Shown: positions 22,759 to 30,149 of the stretch, one piece after another
Layout of the letters: every line of letters begins with the position of its first letter
Position numbering within the stretch: the first letter of the stretch is position 1
Assembly: GCF_000165395.2 (NCBI RefSeq)
Contig: NC_067219.1
Location: 1 to 33,351, forward strand
From: Babesia bovis T2Bo
Lineage: Eukaryota; Apicomplexa; Aconoidasida; Piroplasmida; Babesiidae
Direction: 5' to 3'
DNA: 33,351 bases
Program-made: the position numbers and the translations under genes
The notes under the pieces: model-generated
What the model was told of the DNA's origin: nothing
The model's input: the letters and a program-made list of their open reading frames with translations, nothing else
Database searches by the model: none

Positions 22759-23424
22759 TTAATTAAAATAATACAATATACTTTTAAGTAGTGTTTTCGT
22801 AGAAGTTTTAGTATACGAAACTAATTTTAATTTTTTTATACCACTCAATGTAGTTAGACTATTGTAAACATCGAAATTACGCTTATTAGGTGATTTATCC
22901 AAAATAGAAAATTTATAATTTTTATATTTAAATACTTTGTAATCATTAGGATTTAACTTTAAATTATAAATATATTTTTTAGACTGTAAAGAAGCAGAAC
23001 TACAAGCGTTCTTGTAAATTGAATTTTTATCGTATCCTACACCTACCCATGATTTACTAGAACCGCTACCCATTATAATATCGTATTTCATACTTTTTTT
23101 CTGCTTTTTCTTTATAAAAATTTTGTTAAAATATAGTATAACACTATTAATGTTGTTGTTAACTTTTATATAATTTTCGTTAACATATTTTATTTTATAT
23201 AAGTTTCTATAAACATATCTCGCTAAATAAGCATAAGAATAAGAATAGCAAGAATTTAGCAAATTAAAGCTGTACTTACATTTATATTTTTTTTTACTAA
23301 TTTTAAAATTTCTAATACAGTGGTTATTAAAAAATTTTTTATAAAGCTTATATTTACATATACAATTAAATTTAATGTATTCGTGTAACATATTGTTGTT
23401 TGTAAAGTTTTTCATATTTTTCAT
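22759..23424 (-). CDS. rps5: Ribosomal protein S5
   Basis: 221 residues, about 50 longer than usual because of a lysine- and tyrosine-rich N-terminal extension. SWVGVGYDKNSIYKNACSSASLQSKK near residues 125-150 matches the GxVGFGxGKAxEVPxAIxKAxxxAKK core. TTLSGIKKLKLVSYTKTSTKTLLKSI matches the C-terminal LAGVxxVxxKxxGSxNPxNVxKA block. S5 helps decoding fidelity and the mRNA entry channel. Two bases from rpl6 upstream and one base from the possible S13 downstream. Confidence 0.88.
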   Translation of the reverse strand: MKNMKNFTNNNMLHEYIKFNCICKYKLYKKFFNNHCIRNFKISKKKYKCKYSFNLLNSCYSYSYAYLARYVYRNLYKIKYVNENYIKVNNNINSVILYFNKIFIKKKQKKSMKYDIIMGSGSSKSWVGVGYDKNSIYKNACSSASLQSKKYIYNLKLNPNDYKVFKYKNYKFSILDKSPNKRNFDVYNSLTTLSGIKKLKLVSYTKTSTKTLLKSILYYFN

Positions 23425-23425
23425 T

Positions 23426-24007
23426 TTATCTTTTTCTTAGTTTTATAATTTTTTTCAATTTTATATTTTGATCTAAATATTTAATACCTTTATTAGTGTA
23501 AACATTGAACTTCTTACAATTAACTATAACGCTACTTAAACTATTTATAAAAGATTTATTATAAGAAGAAATAGAAACTAATGTAGGAGTTGTATATTGT
23601 ATACTTACTTTAACCTGTTCTATATCTGTTATGTAAATTATAATGTTTATAAAATTATTTATTTTAATTATAAGTTTATTATGTATAATTACAACTTTAT
23701 AAAATATACTTAAAATTTGTATATTTATAACGTTAAGGTCAAATAATGAATTTATGGCAGAATAAAATTTAGATACAAATGATTTAACAAACATAAAAAA
23801 TTTATATTTATTTTTGTAAATAAAAATAGGATTAACAGTAAAATTTTTAAAAATTGTATTATTAAGTGCTAATATATTTGAATTTTTTTTAGTTTTAATA
23901 CACATAAAAGACATGTTAATGTTTTTTGTATATTTATCTATAATGTAAGTAAATTTAACAGAATTAAAATGTTTATTTTTATAACTTTTAAAATATTTAA
24001 TAATCAT
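23426..24007 (-). CDS. rpl6: Ribosomal protein L6
   Basis: 193 residues. The recognisable part is the second domain: VKVSIQYTTPTLVSISSYNKSFINSLSSVI aligns with the VxVxxPTxIxVxGxDKQxVGQxAAxIR stretch. FNVYTNKGIKYLDQNIKLK then aligns with the end signature PEPYKGKGIRYxxExVxxK. The first domain is poorly conserved. L6 lies near the sarcin-ricin loop of the large subunit. Position between rps8 and rps5 is exactly that of the spc operon, apart from the missing rpl18. Confidence 0.82.
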   Translation of the reverse strand: MIIKYFKSYKNKHFNSVKFTYIIDKYTKNINMSFMCIKTKKNSNILALNNTIFKNFTVNPIFIYKNKYKFFMFVKSFVSKFYSAINSLFDLNVINIQILSIFYKVVIIHNKLIIKINNFINIIIYITDIEQVKVSIQYTTPTLVSISSYNKSFINSLSSVIVNCKKFNVYTNKGIKYLDQNIKLKKIIKLRKR

Positions 24008-24008
24008 T

Positions 24009-24350
24009 TTATGATATATAACAAATTAATACTCCTCCTGTTCTAAGTATTTCAGCCTTTTTACTAGTTAAAATACCGATAGGGGTAGATAACAGTAAAA
24101 CTCCTGATTTTAAATTTTTGTTCATATTTTTTATTTCTTTATGTTTTAAATATATATGACTAGATATTTTGTAAAAATTTTTTATATACATATGTTTAAT
24201 ATTAGCACTAACATCAGATTTATATATTTTATCGTTTATTTTAATAAAATTATAAGAATCCATATAATTTAATAAAATACACTTTTTATATATAAGTTCT
24301 ACTAAATGTTTATTTTGTATATTTAATGGGAATTTATTGTTAGTTAGCAT
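24009..24350 (-). CDS. rps8: Ribosomal protein S8
   Basis: 113 residues (family about 130). The C-terminal KSGVLLLSTPIGILTSKKAEILRTGGVLICYIS matches the GxGIxIxSTSxGxMTxxxAxxxxxGGExLCYVW signature. The N-terminal half is divergent but keeps the alternating hydrophobic pattern. S8 binds the central domain of the SSU rRNA. Overlaps the end of rpl5 by 7 nt. rps14, which normally lies between rpl5 and rps8, is absent. Confidence 0.88.
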   Translation of the reverse strand: MLTNNKFPLNIQNKHLVELIYKKCILLNYMDSYNFIKINDKIYKSDVSANIKHMYIKNFYKISSHIYLKHKEIKNMNKNLKSGVLLLSTPIGILTSKKAEILRTGGVLICYIS

Positions 24351-24802
24351 AATTGAAAATTTAAATTGTTTTTAATGTAATTAAGTCTATATAAATTGTT
24401 TACATACTTATTAAATATAAATTTAATATTAAATTTACACATATAATCAAGACTAGGACGGTTAAAATATTCAAAAAAATAAGATACATTATTAAGACAC
24501 ACGTTTAAATTAAAATCTGCGTCAAAATTGTAAAAATTTTTGTTAAATACAGAAGTACTATAAAGTTTAATTAATGTAAATTTTTTAAATTTATATATAA
24601 ACTCTTTTAAATTATAATTTAACAAACTAGTTTTTGTACCTATAATTTCTTTTTTTTTATTAACTATATAAGTAGGTTTTTGTCTTGTAATAGTTTTAAT
24701 AGATAAATCAATACTATACAAAAATTTATCATCTTTATAACTTGTACTATTGTACAAATAATTATATATAACTATTTTATTAATTATATTATTTTTTATC
24801 AT
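24344..24802 (-). CDS. rpl5: Ribosomal protein L5 (divergent)
   Basis: 152 residues (family about 180). IKTITRQKPTYIVNKKKEIIG near residues 35-55 aligns with LxxITGQKPxxTKAKKSIAxF, and LNYNLKEFIYKF with the GxxMYxFLDRL helix. The FFEYFNRPSLDYMCKFNI stretch would correspond to the FPEIDYDKVxxxxGMDI region. No single motif is perfect, but the order and the place between rpl14 and rps8 (spc operon order, rpl24 missing) fit. L5 anchors the central protuberance where 5S rRNA normally sits, yet no 5S gene is seen. Start codon overlaps the rpl14 stop by one base. Confidence 0.72.
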   Translation of the reverse strand: MIKNNIINKIVIYNYLYNSTSYKDDKFLYSIDLSIKTITRQKPTYIVNKKKEIIGTKTSLLNYNLKEFIYKFKKFTLIKLYSTSVFNKNFYNFDADFNLNVCLNNVSYFFEYFNRPSLDYMCKFNIKFIFNKYVNNLYRLNYIKNNLNFQLC

Positions 24803-25206
24803 TATATAAATATAGCTTTTTTTAAATTAGTTTTAAATTTAATTAAATTTTTTAATACGGCTGTTGGTATTATACCTATAAGTTTTATACTAGAAGTATC
24901 TTTAAATCTATTTCTATCGTCTATACTATAAGATGTAGAGTATTTTTTATTAAGTAAAATTAAAGAATTATTATGAAATTTAACACCTCTATATTTATTA
25001 AAATTGTATATTTTAGTGTGAGTAACAAGTGTTTTTATTATGTCAGATTTTCTAACAAGTCTAGACTTTTTTTTACATGATTTAACTACAGATATACATA
25101 TACTGTTTAAATGTAATTTTTTCACATTACCTAAACTTCCTAAACATTTAGCCTTTTTAAACCCACTATTATCTGAAGGTTTAAAAACTGTGTGTATGTT
25201 AATCAT
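24802..25206 (-). CDS. rpl14: Ribosomal protein L14
   Basis: 134 residues (family about 122). MINIHTVFKPSDNSGFKKAKCLG matches the start MIQxxTxLxVADNSGAxxxxCI. RLVRKSDIIKTLVTHTK corresponds to the KGDVVxAVVVRTK strand and GVKFHNNSLILLNKK to the IRFDxNAVVLIN strand. L14 lies on the intersubunit face near elongation factor binding. Overlaps rps17 by 8 nt. Confidence 0.92.
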   Translation of the reverse strand: MINIHTVFKPSDNSGFKKAKCLGSLGNVKKLHLNSICISVVKSCKKKSRLVRKSDIIKTLVTHTKIYNFNKYRGVKFHNNSLILLNKKYSTSYSIDDRNRFKDTSSIKLIGIIPTAVLKNLIKFKTNLKKAIFI

Positions 25207-25390
25207 ATTTATTTATTATACGTAATTTATAATTAAACAATTTGTCTCCAAATTTAAACTCATTTCTAACATCCTTTATTTTAAAATAACTATTAAATTT
25301 TAAAATTTTGTTATATTTTTTATGTTTTTTATAACGTGCGCAATGACAAGATAAAGATTTATTATAAGATTTAATTACTGTAGATACCAT
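25199..25390 (-). CDS. rps17: Ribosomal protein S17 (short)
   Basis: 63 residues (family about 80-85). MVSTVIKSYNKSLSCHCARYKKHKKYNKIL matches the GxVVSxKMxKTIxVxVxRxxxHPxYxK strand pattern. KIKDVRNEFKFGDKLFNYKLRII matches HDExNxxxxGDxVxIxExRPLS. The C-terminal strand is missing. S17 is an OB-fold protein contacting the lower body of the small subunit. Its start lies inside rpl16 (20-nt overlap), the longest overlap in the cluster. rpl29 is absent. Confidence 0.85.
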   Translation of the reverse strand: MVSTVIKSYNKSLSCHCARYKKHKKYNKILKFNSYFKIKDVRNEFKFGDKLFNYKLRIINKYD

Positions 25391-25799
25391 TTTTATATAT
25401 TAATTTAGTTTTTATGGGAAGTTTATGCCTCAATAACTTAAAAGTTTTTATAAGGCTATATAAAGGTATTTGTGTAGCTTCAAAAAGTATATCTCCAGGC
25501 CTAACCACAAAAACCCACACATGTGGCTTACCTTTACCTGAACCCATTCTTGAGTCCTTAGGTCTACGTGTTACAAGCTTATCTGGAAGTATTTTAGTCC
25601 ACATTTTACCTATATGTTTTATACTTTTAGACAATAGGCACCTAACAGTCTCTATTTGATTAGGTGTAACAACACCTTCTTCACAAGATATTATACCCCA
25701 GTCTCCGTAGTGAAGCTTATTATTTCTATTTATTTTTTGTAACTTTATACTATGATTATTATTGTATTTTTTATTAAATATATGCCTTAAATTTGCCAT
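25371..25799 (-). CDS. rpl16: Ribosomal protein L16
   Basis: 142 residues, near the standard 136-140. DSRMGSGKGKPHVWVFVVRPGDILFE at about 81-106 is the family hallmark (RMGxGKGxxxxWVxxVxPGxILFE). YGDWGIISCEEGVVTPNQIETVR fits the earlier GxYGLxAxExGxITxxQIExAR block. L16 contributes to the A-site tRNA corridor. It follows rps3 after four bases, as in the S10 operon. Confidence 0.97.
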   Translation of the reverse strand: MANLRHIFNKKYNNNHSIKLQKINRNNKLHYGDWGIISCEEGVVTPNQIETVRCLLSKSIKHIGKMWTKILPDKLVTRRPKDSRMGSGKGKPHVWVFVVRPGDILFEATQIPLYSLIKTFKLLRHKLPIKTKLIYKNGIYSN

Positions 25800-25803
25800 T
25801 ACA

Positions 25804-26517
25804 CTACAAAACTAGCCAGCATTTTATACCTATAGTACCTTTATAAGTGTTTATTGAGCTGTTTATATACTCTATATTTTCTTTTACAGAGCAAATAGAT
25901 ACATCTCCTTTAGAATAAGCAAATGTTCTTTTTTTTTCTCCTCCTTTATGAGTGCACCCAGAGTATTTAACTTTTATTCCGTGAATACTTATCCTATTTT
26001 TAAATTTGTATGTTAAAATTTTATTACAAAGTGAAATTATTTTAGAATAGTGATTAGTGTTTTTTAATATACAATATTTTAAACTATTCATTATATAAAA
26101 TTTGTTTCTACCCGTATTTACCACACATGGTATAAGTACCCATATAAATAAATTTCTATTATATACATTTAAATTATGGTGTAAAAAATAGTTTAAATAA
26201 GATGTAAACTTATACAACGCCATATAAGAGGGTATAATGGAGCTTTTATGTTTTTTTCCAAATAAGCCATAAAAACATATATTTAGACATATATTATTTA
26301 TGTCAGTATAACTACATGTAAAGTATAAAAATTTTCTATTTATTCTTATTTTTTTTAACGTTTTTTTATACATATAAATAGTATTAAGTATTAGTTGAAA
26401 AAATTTAAAATAATTTAAATAATTTAACGTTTTATACAGTTTAATATGTATTTTATTAATAGTAGAATTTAAAAATAAATTTTGTCTAAAAATTATAGGA
26501 GAAATAGATTTTGTCAT
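25804..26517 (-). CDS. rps3: Ribosomal protein S3
   Basis: 237 residues, normal for plastids. The N-terminus KSISPIIFRQNLFLN matches VxPxGFRLGI. The C-terminal domain IHGIKVKYSGCTHKGGEKKRTFAYSKGDVSI aligns with xGIKVxxSGRLxGAExARxExxxxGxVPL, and INTYKGTIGIKCWLVL with AxTxYGxIGVKVWI. The KH domain in the middle is hard to trace. S3 lines the mRNA entry tunnel. rpl22 is missing between rps19 and rps3. Confidence 0.93.
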   Translation of the reverse strand: MTKSISPIIFRQNLFLNSTINKIHIKLYKTLNYLNYFKFFQLILNTIYMYKKTLKKIRINRKFLYFTCSYTDINNICLNICFYGLFGKKHKSSIIPSYMALYKFTSYLNYFLHHNLNVYNRNLFIWVLIPCVVNTGRNKFYIMNSLKYCILKNTNHYSKIISLCNKILTYKFKNRISIHGIKVKYSGCTHKGGEKKRTFAYSKGDVSICSVKENIEYINSSINTYKGTIGIKCWLVL

Positions 26518-26522
26518 TTTAT

Positions 26523-26780
26523 TTAATTTACTTTTCTGTTAATTGTAGGTATAAAAAATCTATATTTTAAATTAAACTTCAAAGAGTTAACTTTTATTGG
26601 AAAAAATTTTTTACCATTGTAAACTTTTATAATAGTATCATTAAATAAAGACGAAACAATAATATTACGATTATAAGTTTTAAATACAAAATATTTACTT
26701 AAACTTAAATTTTTACGTTGTATGTTTTTATATATATCTTTTGGTATAAAAATTTTTTTCCAATTAGTGTATATTGTCAT
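26523..26780 (-). CDS. rps19: Ribosomal protein S19
   Basis: 85 residues (family about 90). KTYNRNIIVSSLFNDTIIKVYNGKKFFPIKV aligns with TWSRxSTIxPxMIGxTIAVYNGxxHxPVxI, and FNLKYRFFIPTINRKV with VGHKLGEFAPTRxxxGH. S19 sits in the head and contacts the subunit bridge region. Overlaps the end of rpl2 by 4 nt (ATGA). Confidence 0.9.
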   Translation of the reverse strand: MTIYTNWKKIFIPKDIYKNIQRKNLSLSKYFVFKTYNRNIIVSSLFNDTIIKVYNGKKFFPIKVNSLKFNLKYRFFIPTINRKVN

Positions 26781-27505
26781 TTTGTAATTTTTACAGTTTT
26801 AACTCCTTTACACTTTCTACCTGTAAAAGAGTATATAGTTTTCCTACCTATAGGAGCTTTCCCTTCTCCACCTCCGTGTGGGTGGTCACAGGCATTCATA
26901 GCTGTTCCTCTCACTTTAGGCCTACGACCTAATTTAATTTTATATCCAGCTGTTTTGTATTTTGGCTCTTCTATCTTGTCTGAAAAAGCATACGAAGCCA
27001 AATCACTGTTACTTATTCTAATAGTTTTTCCTGAAGGTAGCTTTAATATAATAAAATTCTCGTATTTAGATATAATTATAGCGTACGATAAAGCAGAAGT
27101 GCACAATTTATAAGATTGCATTGTATTTATGTATATATTATAAATTTTGTTGCCAACAGAAAAATTATCCAACAGGTCTACATCTCCTTCAGTTTTAATA
27201 CTTCTGTTATAGTACTTGATAAAATCTCCGTATGTTTTTTTATAAGGTTTAAGTATATACCTAGATTCTCCTTGTATAGGCCCTTTTATACATACACTTA
27301 ATATTAATTTAGAATTTCTAAAAACATTATTAATTTTTATATTTTTAAGAATAAAATAAAAATTATTAGAGCACACTTTATTGAAATAGTTTCTGTCTAC
27401 AGGTATATAATGATTACTGTATCCAGATTTTTTATGTCTTACTATGATTCTACCTTTACAGTTTTTTCCTATTTTTTTATTCCAACGTATAGTAAATATT
27501 GTCAT
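26777..27505 (-). CDS. rpl2: Ribosomal protein L2
   Basis: 242 residues; about 30 N-terminal residues are missing compared with the usual 275. CKGRIIVRHKKSGYSNHY matches NxGRITxRHxGGGHKRxYR. VRGTAMNACDHPHGGGEGKAPIGR at about 200-223 is the L2 signature, including the histidine important for peptidyl transferase assembly. ASYAFSDKIEEPKYKTAGYKIKLGRRPKVRG fits the C-terminal GRxRWxGxRPxVRGxAMNP lead-in. L2 binds LSU domain IV near the active site. rpl23 is absent between rpl4 and rpl2. Confidence 0.97.
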   Translation of the reverse strand: MTIFTIRWNKKIGKNCKGRIIVRHKKSGYSNHYIPVDRNYFNKVCSNNFYFILKNIKINNVFRNSKLILSVCIKGPIQGESRYILKPYKKTYGDFIKYYNRSIKTEGDVDLLDNFSVGNKIYNIYINTMQSYKLCTSALSYAIIISKYENFIILKLPSGKTIRISNSDLASYAFSDKIEEPKYKTAGYKIKLGRRPKVRGTAMNACDHPHGGGEGKAPIGRKTIYSFTGRKCKGVKTVKITK

Positions 27506-27506
27506 T

Positions 27507-28028
27507 TTAATAAATTATATTTATATTGTTGTATTGTAATGATTTTGTTATAGTTTGTTTATTACTGTTATAATTTAATATGTAATTATAATATTTTAAA
27601 TTTTGTAAAATAGTTTTATAATACCTATGTTTGTTTAAACTAGTAATGCAATATAAAAATTTTACATATTCTAAATTATGTATTATTATATTGCTTCTAG
27701 AATTAAATAAAGAAGGAAGCAGTAGTTTTACGCATAGTTTACTATAAGTATTTAACTTCAAATTACGTAATCCTACCCATGCAAGACCTTTTTTTACGTT
27801 GTGTGATGAAGGATAATATGTTTTAGAATATTTATTTTTGCTTTTTGTTCTATTGTATTTATTTTTTAAATTAAAAATTTTTGTTTTTAAAATTTTTTTT
27901 AAATATGTAAGCATATGTTTATACGACTTACCATATTTATATAAATTTTTTATAATAATATTATAATTTGAAAATTTTAATAAGTTTATATTAAAATAAA
28001 AGTTTATATTTAATAATAAGCTGTTCAT
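27507..28028 (-). CDS. rpl4: Ribosomal protein L4 (divergent)
   Basis: 173 residues (family about 200). The central NRTKSKNKYSKTYYPSSHNVKKGLAWVGLRNLKLN is a weak match to the basic extended loop of L4 (KPWRQKGTGRAR and GGGxxFGPKPRDYSxKLNKK). The following KLCVKLLLPSLFN suits the RxALxSALS helix. The call relies partly on position at the head of the S10-type cluster, directly before rpl2. L4 lines the peptide exit tunnel. A different AT-rich ribosomal protein cannot be ruled out. Confidence 0.6.
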   Translation of the reverse strand: MNSLLLNINFYFNINLLKFSNYNIIIKNLYKYGKSYKHMLTYLKKILKTKIFNLKNKYNRTKSKNKYSKTYYPSSHNVKKGLAWVGLRNLKLNTYSKLCVKLLLPSLFNSRSNIIIHNLEYVKFLYCITSLNKHRYYKTILQNLKYYNYILNYNSNKQTITKSLQYNNINIIY

Positions 28029-28100
28029 TTAAAATTATATATTGTTTTAGATAATAGTTTAATTATTCTATGATAATTAACTTTCTCAAATAATTAGTTT

Positions 28101-28173
28101 TAGATTACCAAAGATTCGAACTCAGAACACCTCGCTTAAAAAGCGAATACTTTACCTATTAAGCTAGTAATCT
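28101..28173 (-). tRNA. trnK-UUU: tRNA-Lys (UUU)
   Basis: Perfect acceptor AGATTAC/GTAATCT, anticodon arm TTCGC-TTTTTAA-GCGAG (anticodon UUU) and T loop TTCGAAT. Discriminator A. It would read AAA/AAG, very abundant codons here. Confidence 0.93.
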
Positions 28174-28217
28174 TGTGTAAATAGTATTGGTGCGAAGTTA
28201 TTAGTTTTTTGTAATCA

Positions 28218-28288
28218 AAGCTACACTCAGATTTTAGCTGAGATAATATAATCTGCAATTATATATTTTATATTTAAATTATATAGCT
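28218..28288 (-). tRNA. trnC-GCA: tRNA-Cys (GCA)
   Basis: Acceptor AGCTATA/TGTAGCT, perfect anticodon arm TATAA-TTGCAGA-TTATA (anticodon GCA) and T stem CTCAG/CTGAG with unusual loop CTAAAAT. The base at position 73 is U, the standard cysteine identity element. Confidence 0.85.
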
Positions 28289-28321
28289 GTAAATAATTAA
28301 ATTTAATATTCAATATATGTT

Positions 28322-28406
28322 TAAGTAAGATCAGATTCGAACTGATGTAGAATTTTGTATCAATAGATCTACAATCTATTCCTTTTAACCACTTAGGTAC
28401 TTACTT
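28322..28406 (-). tRNA. trnY-GUA: tRNA-Tyr (GUA)
   Basis: Perfect acceptor AAGTAAG/CTTACTT, anticodon arm ATAGA-TTGTAGA-TCTAT (anticodon GUA) and T loop TTCGAAT. At 85 nt it keeps a long class II variable arm, as in bacteria, unlike the serine tRNAs here. Confidence 0.94.
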
Positions 28407-28412
28407 AAAACG

Positions 28413-28484
28413 CACTTTAAAGGAAAATTTAATTCCTATTTTTTTCTTGAAAAGAAAATGTCTTTAACATTAGACGATTAAAGC
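28413..28484 (-). tRNA. trnE-UUC: tRNA-Glu (UUC)
   Basis: Acceptor GCTTTAA/TTAAAGT, glutamate-like ATCGTCTAATG in the D region, and anticodon arm TTTTC-TTTTCAA-GAAAA (anticodon UUC). T stem AGGAA/TTCCT, discriminator G. Confidence 0.9.
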
Positions 28485-28497
28485 TTTAATTTATAAA

Positions 28498-28569
28498 CGA
28501 AATTAATGAGACTTGAACTCATATTTTTATAACGACAATATAATATTTTAACCATTAAATTATAATTTC
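28498..28569 (-). tRNA. trnD-GUC: tRNA-Asp (GUC)
   Basis: Perfect acceptor GAAATTA/TAATTTC, anticodon arm TTATA-TTGTCGT-TATAA (anticodon GUC), T loop TTCAAGT and the expected Asp discriminator G. Confidence 0.92.
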
Positions 28570-28619
28570 TTTTTATAGTATTAAAAAGTGTGTTAAACAT
28601 TTACATAATATTAACATTC

Positions 28620-28887
28620 TAGAAATGAAGGGACTCGAACCCTTATTATTTTTTAGATAAATGGATTTTCTTTTATTAAATTTGTATTTATTTTTAAAAT
28701 TTAATGTTATAAAAGACTTTTTCTATATTTTAAACAATAAAATAATTTAAGTAAAGTCGTTTGAATTTTAATTTTAAAATTCCAGAAGTTGTATTCTTAA
28801 ATGTTAAAAATTTATTTATATTATAACTATCTTTAAATATAAAAATATTTTTAAAGTCCATCGTGTTTACCTTTTCACCACATTTCT
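28620..28887 (-). tRNA. trnL-UAA: tRNA-Leu (UAA), intron-containing
   Basis: The 5' exon (28887-28854) has acceptor AGAAATG and D arm GTGAAAAGGTAAACAC, and ends ATGGACTT. The 3' exon (28669-28620) starts AAAATCCAT and ends with T loop TTCGAGT and CATTTCT. Joining them gives a perfect anticodon stem ATGGA/TCCAT around CTTAAAA, anticodon UAA, with a 16-nt class II variable arm. The split after U34 is the same as in the classical plastid and cyanobacterial trnL-UAA intron. Confidence 0.92.
28670..28853 (-). other. Group I intron in trnL-UAA
   Basis: 184 nt inserted between U34 and A35 of the anticodon. It follows a U in the exon and ends in G (28670), both hallmarks of group I introns. Core-like segments are TCAAACGACTTTA (R-like) and ATATAGAAAAAGTC (S-like), whose GACTTT/AAAGTC can form P7. 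It is very short for the cyanobacterial-plastid lineage (usually above 220 nt) and has no ORF, so peripheral helices must be reduced. Confidence 0.8.
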
Positions 28888-28890
28888 AAC

Positions 28891-28965
28891 AAGAAAGAAA
28901 GGGATTCGAACCCTTGACATAATAAATTAGCAATTTACATCTTTTAACCTCTCAGACATCTTTCT
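28891..28965 (-). tRNA. trnS-GCU: tRNA-Ser (GCU), short variable arm
   Basis: Perfect acceptor AGAAAGA/TCTTTCT, anticodon arm GTAAA-TTGCTAA-TTTAT (anticodon GCU) and T arm AAGGG-TTCGAAT-CCCTT. The variable region is about 6 nt, so the tRNA is class I in shape. Position 73 reads U as in the other serine tRNA. Only three bases from the trnL 5' end. Confidence 0.88.
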
Positions 28966-28981
28966 GACTTTATAAAAATAA

Positions 28982-29056
28982 AGGTAAATAATGGGACTCG
29001 AACTCATATATTAAAAATCCACAATTTTTTTCCTTAACCTTTTGGATATATTTACC
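28982..29056 (-). tRNA. trnH-GUG: tRNA-His (GUG)
   Basis: Perfect acceptor GGTAAAT/ATTTACC, anticodon arm AAAAA-TTGTGGA-TTTTT (anticodon GUG) and T loop TTCGAGT. The canonical G-1:C73 pair would be A-1:U73 here. Confidence 0.88.
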
Positions 29057-29064
29057 TTTATACT

Positions 29065-29144
29065 TGTATCTAAGTAGATTCGAACTACTGATATGAAATA
29101 ATGAGTCATGAGCTCATCGCTATTGACCTCTAAGCGATAGATAC
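29065..29144 (-). tRNA. trnM-CAU: tRNA with CAU anticodon (Met or Ile2), second copy
   Basis: Perfect acceptor GTATCTA/TAGATAC, perfect anticodon arm ATGAG-CTCATGA-CTCAT (anticodon CAU) and T loop TTCGAAT. The variable region, about 11 nt, is unusually long. The loop CTCATGA resembles initiator or lysidine-Ile tRNAs more than the elongator type at 2156-2232. Identity as fMet or Ile(k2CAU) cannot be decided from sequence alone. Confidence 0.85.
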
Positions 29145-29145
29145 A

Positions 29146-29215
29146 TATATATAAAGGGACTTAAACCCTTAAAATTAATTTGGAAGATTAATATTTTATC
29201 AATTAAATTATATAT
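29146..29215 (-). tRNA. trnG-UCC: tRNA-Gly (UCC)
   Basis: An all-AT acceptor ATATATA/TATATAT, anticodon arm TTAAT-CTTCCAA-ATTAA (anticodon UCC) and T arm AAGGG-TTTAAGT-CCCTT. It is the sole Gly tRNA found and would have to read GGN by superwobble. One base separates it from the neighbouring CAU tRNA. Confidence 0.85.
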
Positions 29216-29234
29216 ATATATATAAATATAGTAG

Positions 29235-29879
29235 TTAAATTTTATCTCTATTTATAATATAAGACGGAATAGAAGTATAATTAAAACTTTTGTAGCTGTT
29301 TATTAAAACTTTAAAATTTTTATAACACACATAATTACCAAATAGAATGGAATTTTTATTTACAACTATAGTTTTTATATATTTTTTATTTTTAAATTTT
29401 TTACATATATTTCTATACGTATAATAAGCTTTTAAATTTTTAAATAAAAAATTATAAATAATGATATTTATAGTTTTATTTATATCAAAATTTAAAAGAT
29501 GTATTATGTCATTTGTGCTTATTATATAACTATAATTTATTATAGTTTTATTGTTAAGCAGTATATGCCTGTGAATTATATTTTGTCTAATATGGTTTAA
29601 AGTTAAAAATAATTCAGATTCCAGTAAAATATAATCTACTCTAGATTTTAAAATTTTAAGAAAATCTATAAGCTTATAAATATTGTATTCCAGATAATTA
29701 TTTAATCTTTTGTTTTTTAAATTATAAATAGTTTTCAATATTTGAATATTTTTTACTAATTTATAAGATATATATTTTCTAGTAGTAGAATAATAGAAAT
29801 TTAATTTATTAGTAAATCCGTATAATGTGTATAAATTAAATTTCTTTAGAATTTTAATTTTATTTAAATTTATTTTCAT
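29235..29879 (-). CDS. rps4: Ribosomal protein S4
   Basis: 214 residues from the ATG at 29879. An upstream in-frame ATG at 29957 would add 26 residues unlike any S4. I prefer the inner start because MKINLNKIKILKKFNLYTL resembles the family opening (RxxGPRxKIxRRLG). SRVDYILLESELFLTLNHIRQNIIHRHILLNNKTI near residues 83-117 matches the S4 RNA-binding signature (RLDNVVYRLGxAxTxxxARQLVxHGHIxVNGKxV). S4 initiates small-subunit assembly. It stands alone between trnT and the ten-tRNA cluster, as in other apicoplasts. Confidence 0.92.
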   Translation of the reverse strand: MKINLNKIKILKKFNLYTLYGFTNKLNFYYSTTRKYISYKLVKNIQILKTIYNLKNKRLNNYLEYNIYKLIDFLKILKSRVDYILLESELFLTLNHIRQNIIHRHILLNNKTIINYSYIISTNDIIHLLNFDINKTINIIIYNFLFKNLKAYYTYRNICKKFKNKKYIKTIVVNKNSILFGNYVCYKNFKVLINSYKSFNYTSIPSYIINRDKI

Positions 29880-30037
29880 TATATAAAGCTGAAGTAAGTA
29901 GTGTAAAGACAAGTAATTAAATGTAATACTACTACATGTACTAAATATATTAAACAAAATAATAGTTACAAAAATTATATAGCTACAATATAAAATATTT
30001 ATATATAATATTTTATATTAGTATATATTGCTATTTA

Positions 30038-30111
30038 AGCTAACAAAGAGACTTGAACTCGTATCTCGCTAATTACAAATTAGCTATTTTACCCATTTAA
30101 ACTATATTAGC
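30038..30111 (-). tRNA. trnT-UGU: tRNA-Thr (UGU)
   Basis: Acceptor GCTAATA/TGTTAGC, perfect anticodon arm GCTAA-TTTGTAA-TTAGC (anticodon UGU) and T loop TTCAAGT. It lies between the LSU 3' end and rps4. Confidence 0.93.
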
Positions 30112-30149
30112 TTTTATTAAATTTTTATTTGAAATAATTAAAAAATTAA

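Noticed and set aside
28222..28250. Anticodon arm CTCAG-CTAAAAT-CTGAG as a Phe/Leu tRNA
   Set aside because: This hairpin is the T arm of tRNA-Cys; the acceptor and anticodon arms pair correctly only in that register.
29880..29957. Upstream start extending rps4 by 26 residues
   Set aside because: The extra segment is hydrophobic and unlike any S4 N-terminus, while the inner ATG begins the conserved basic opening.
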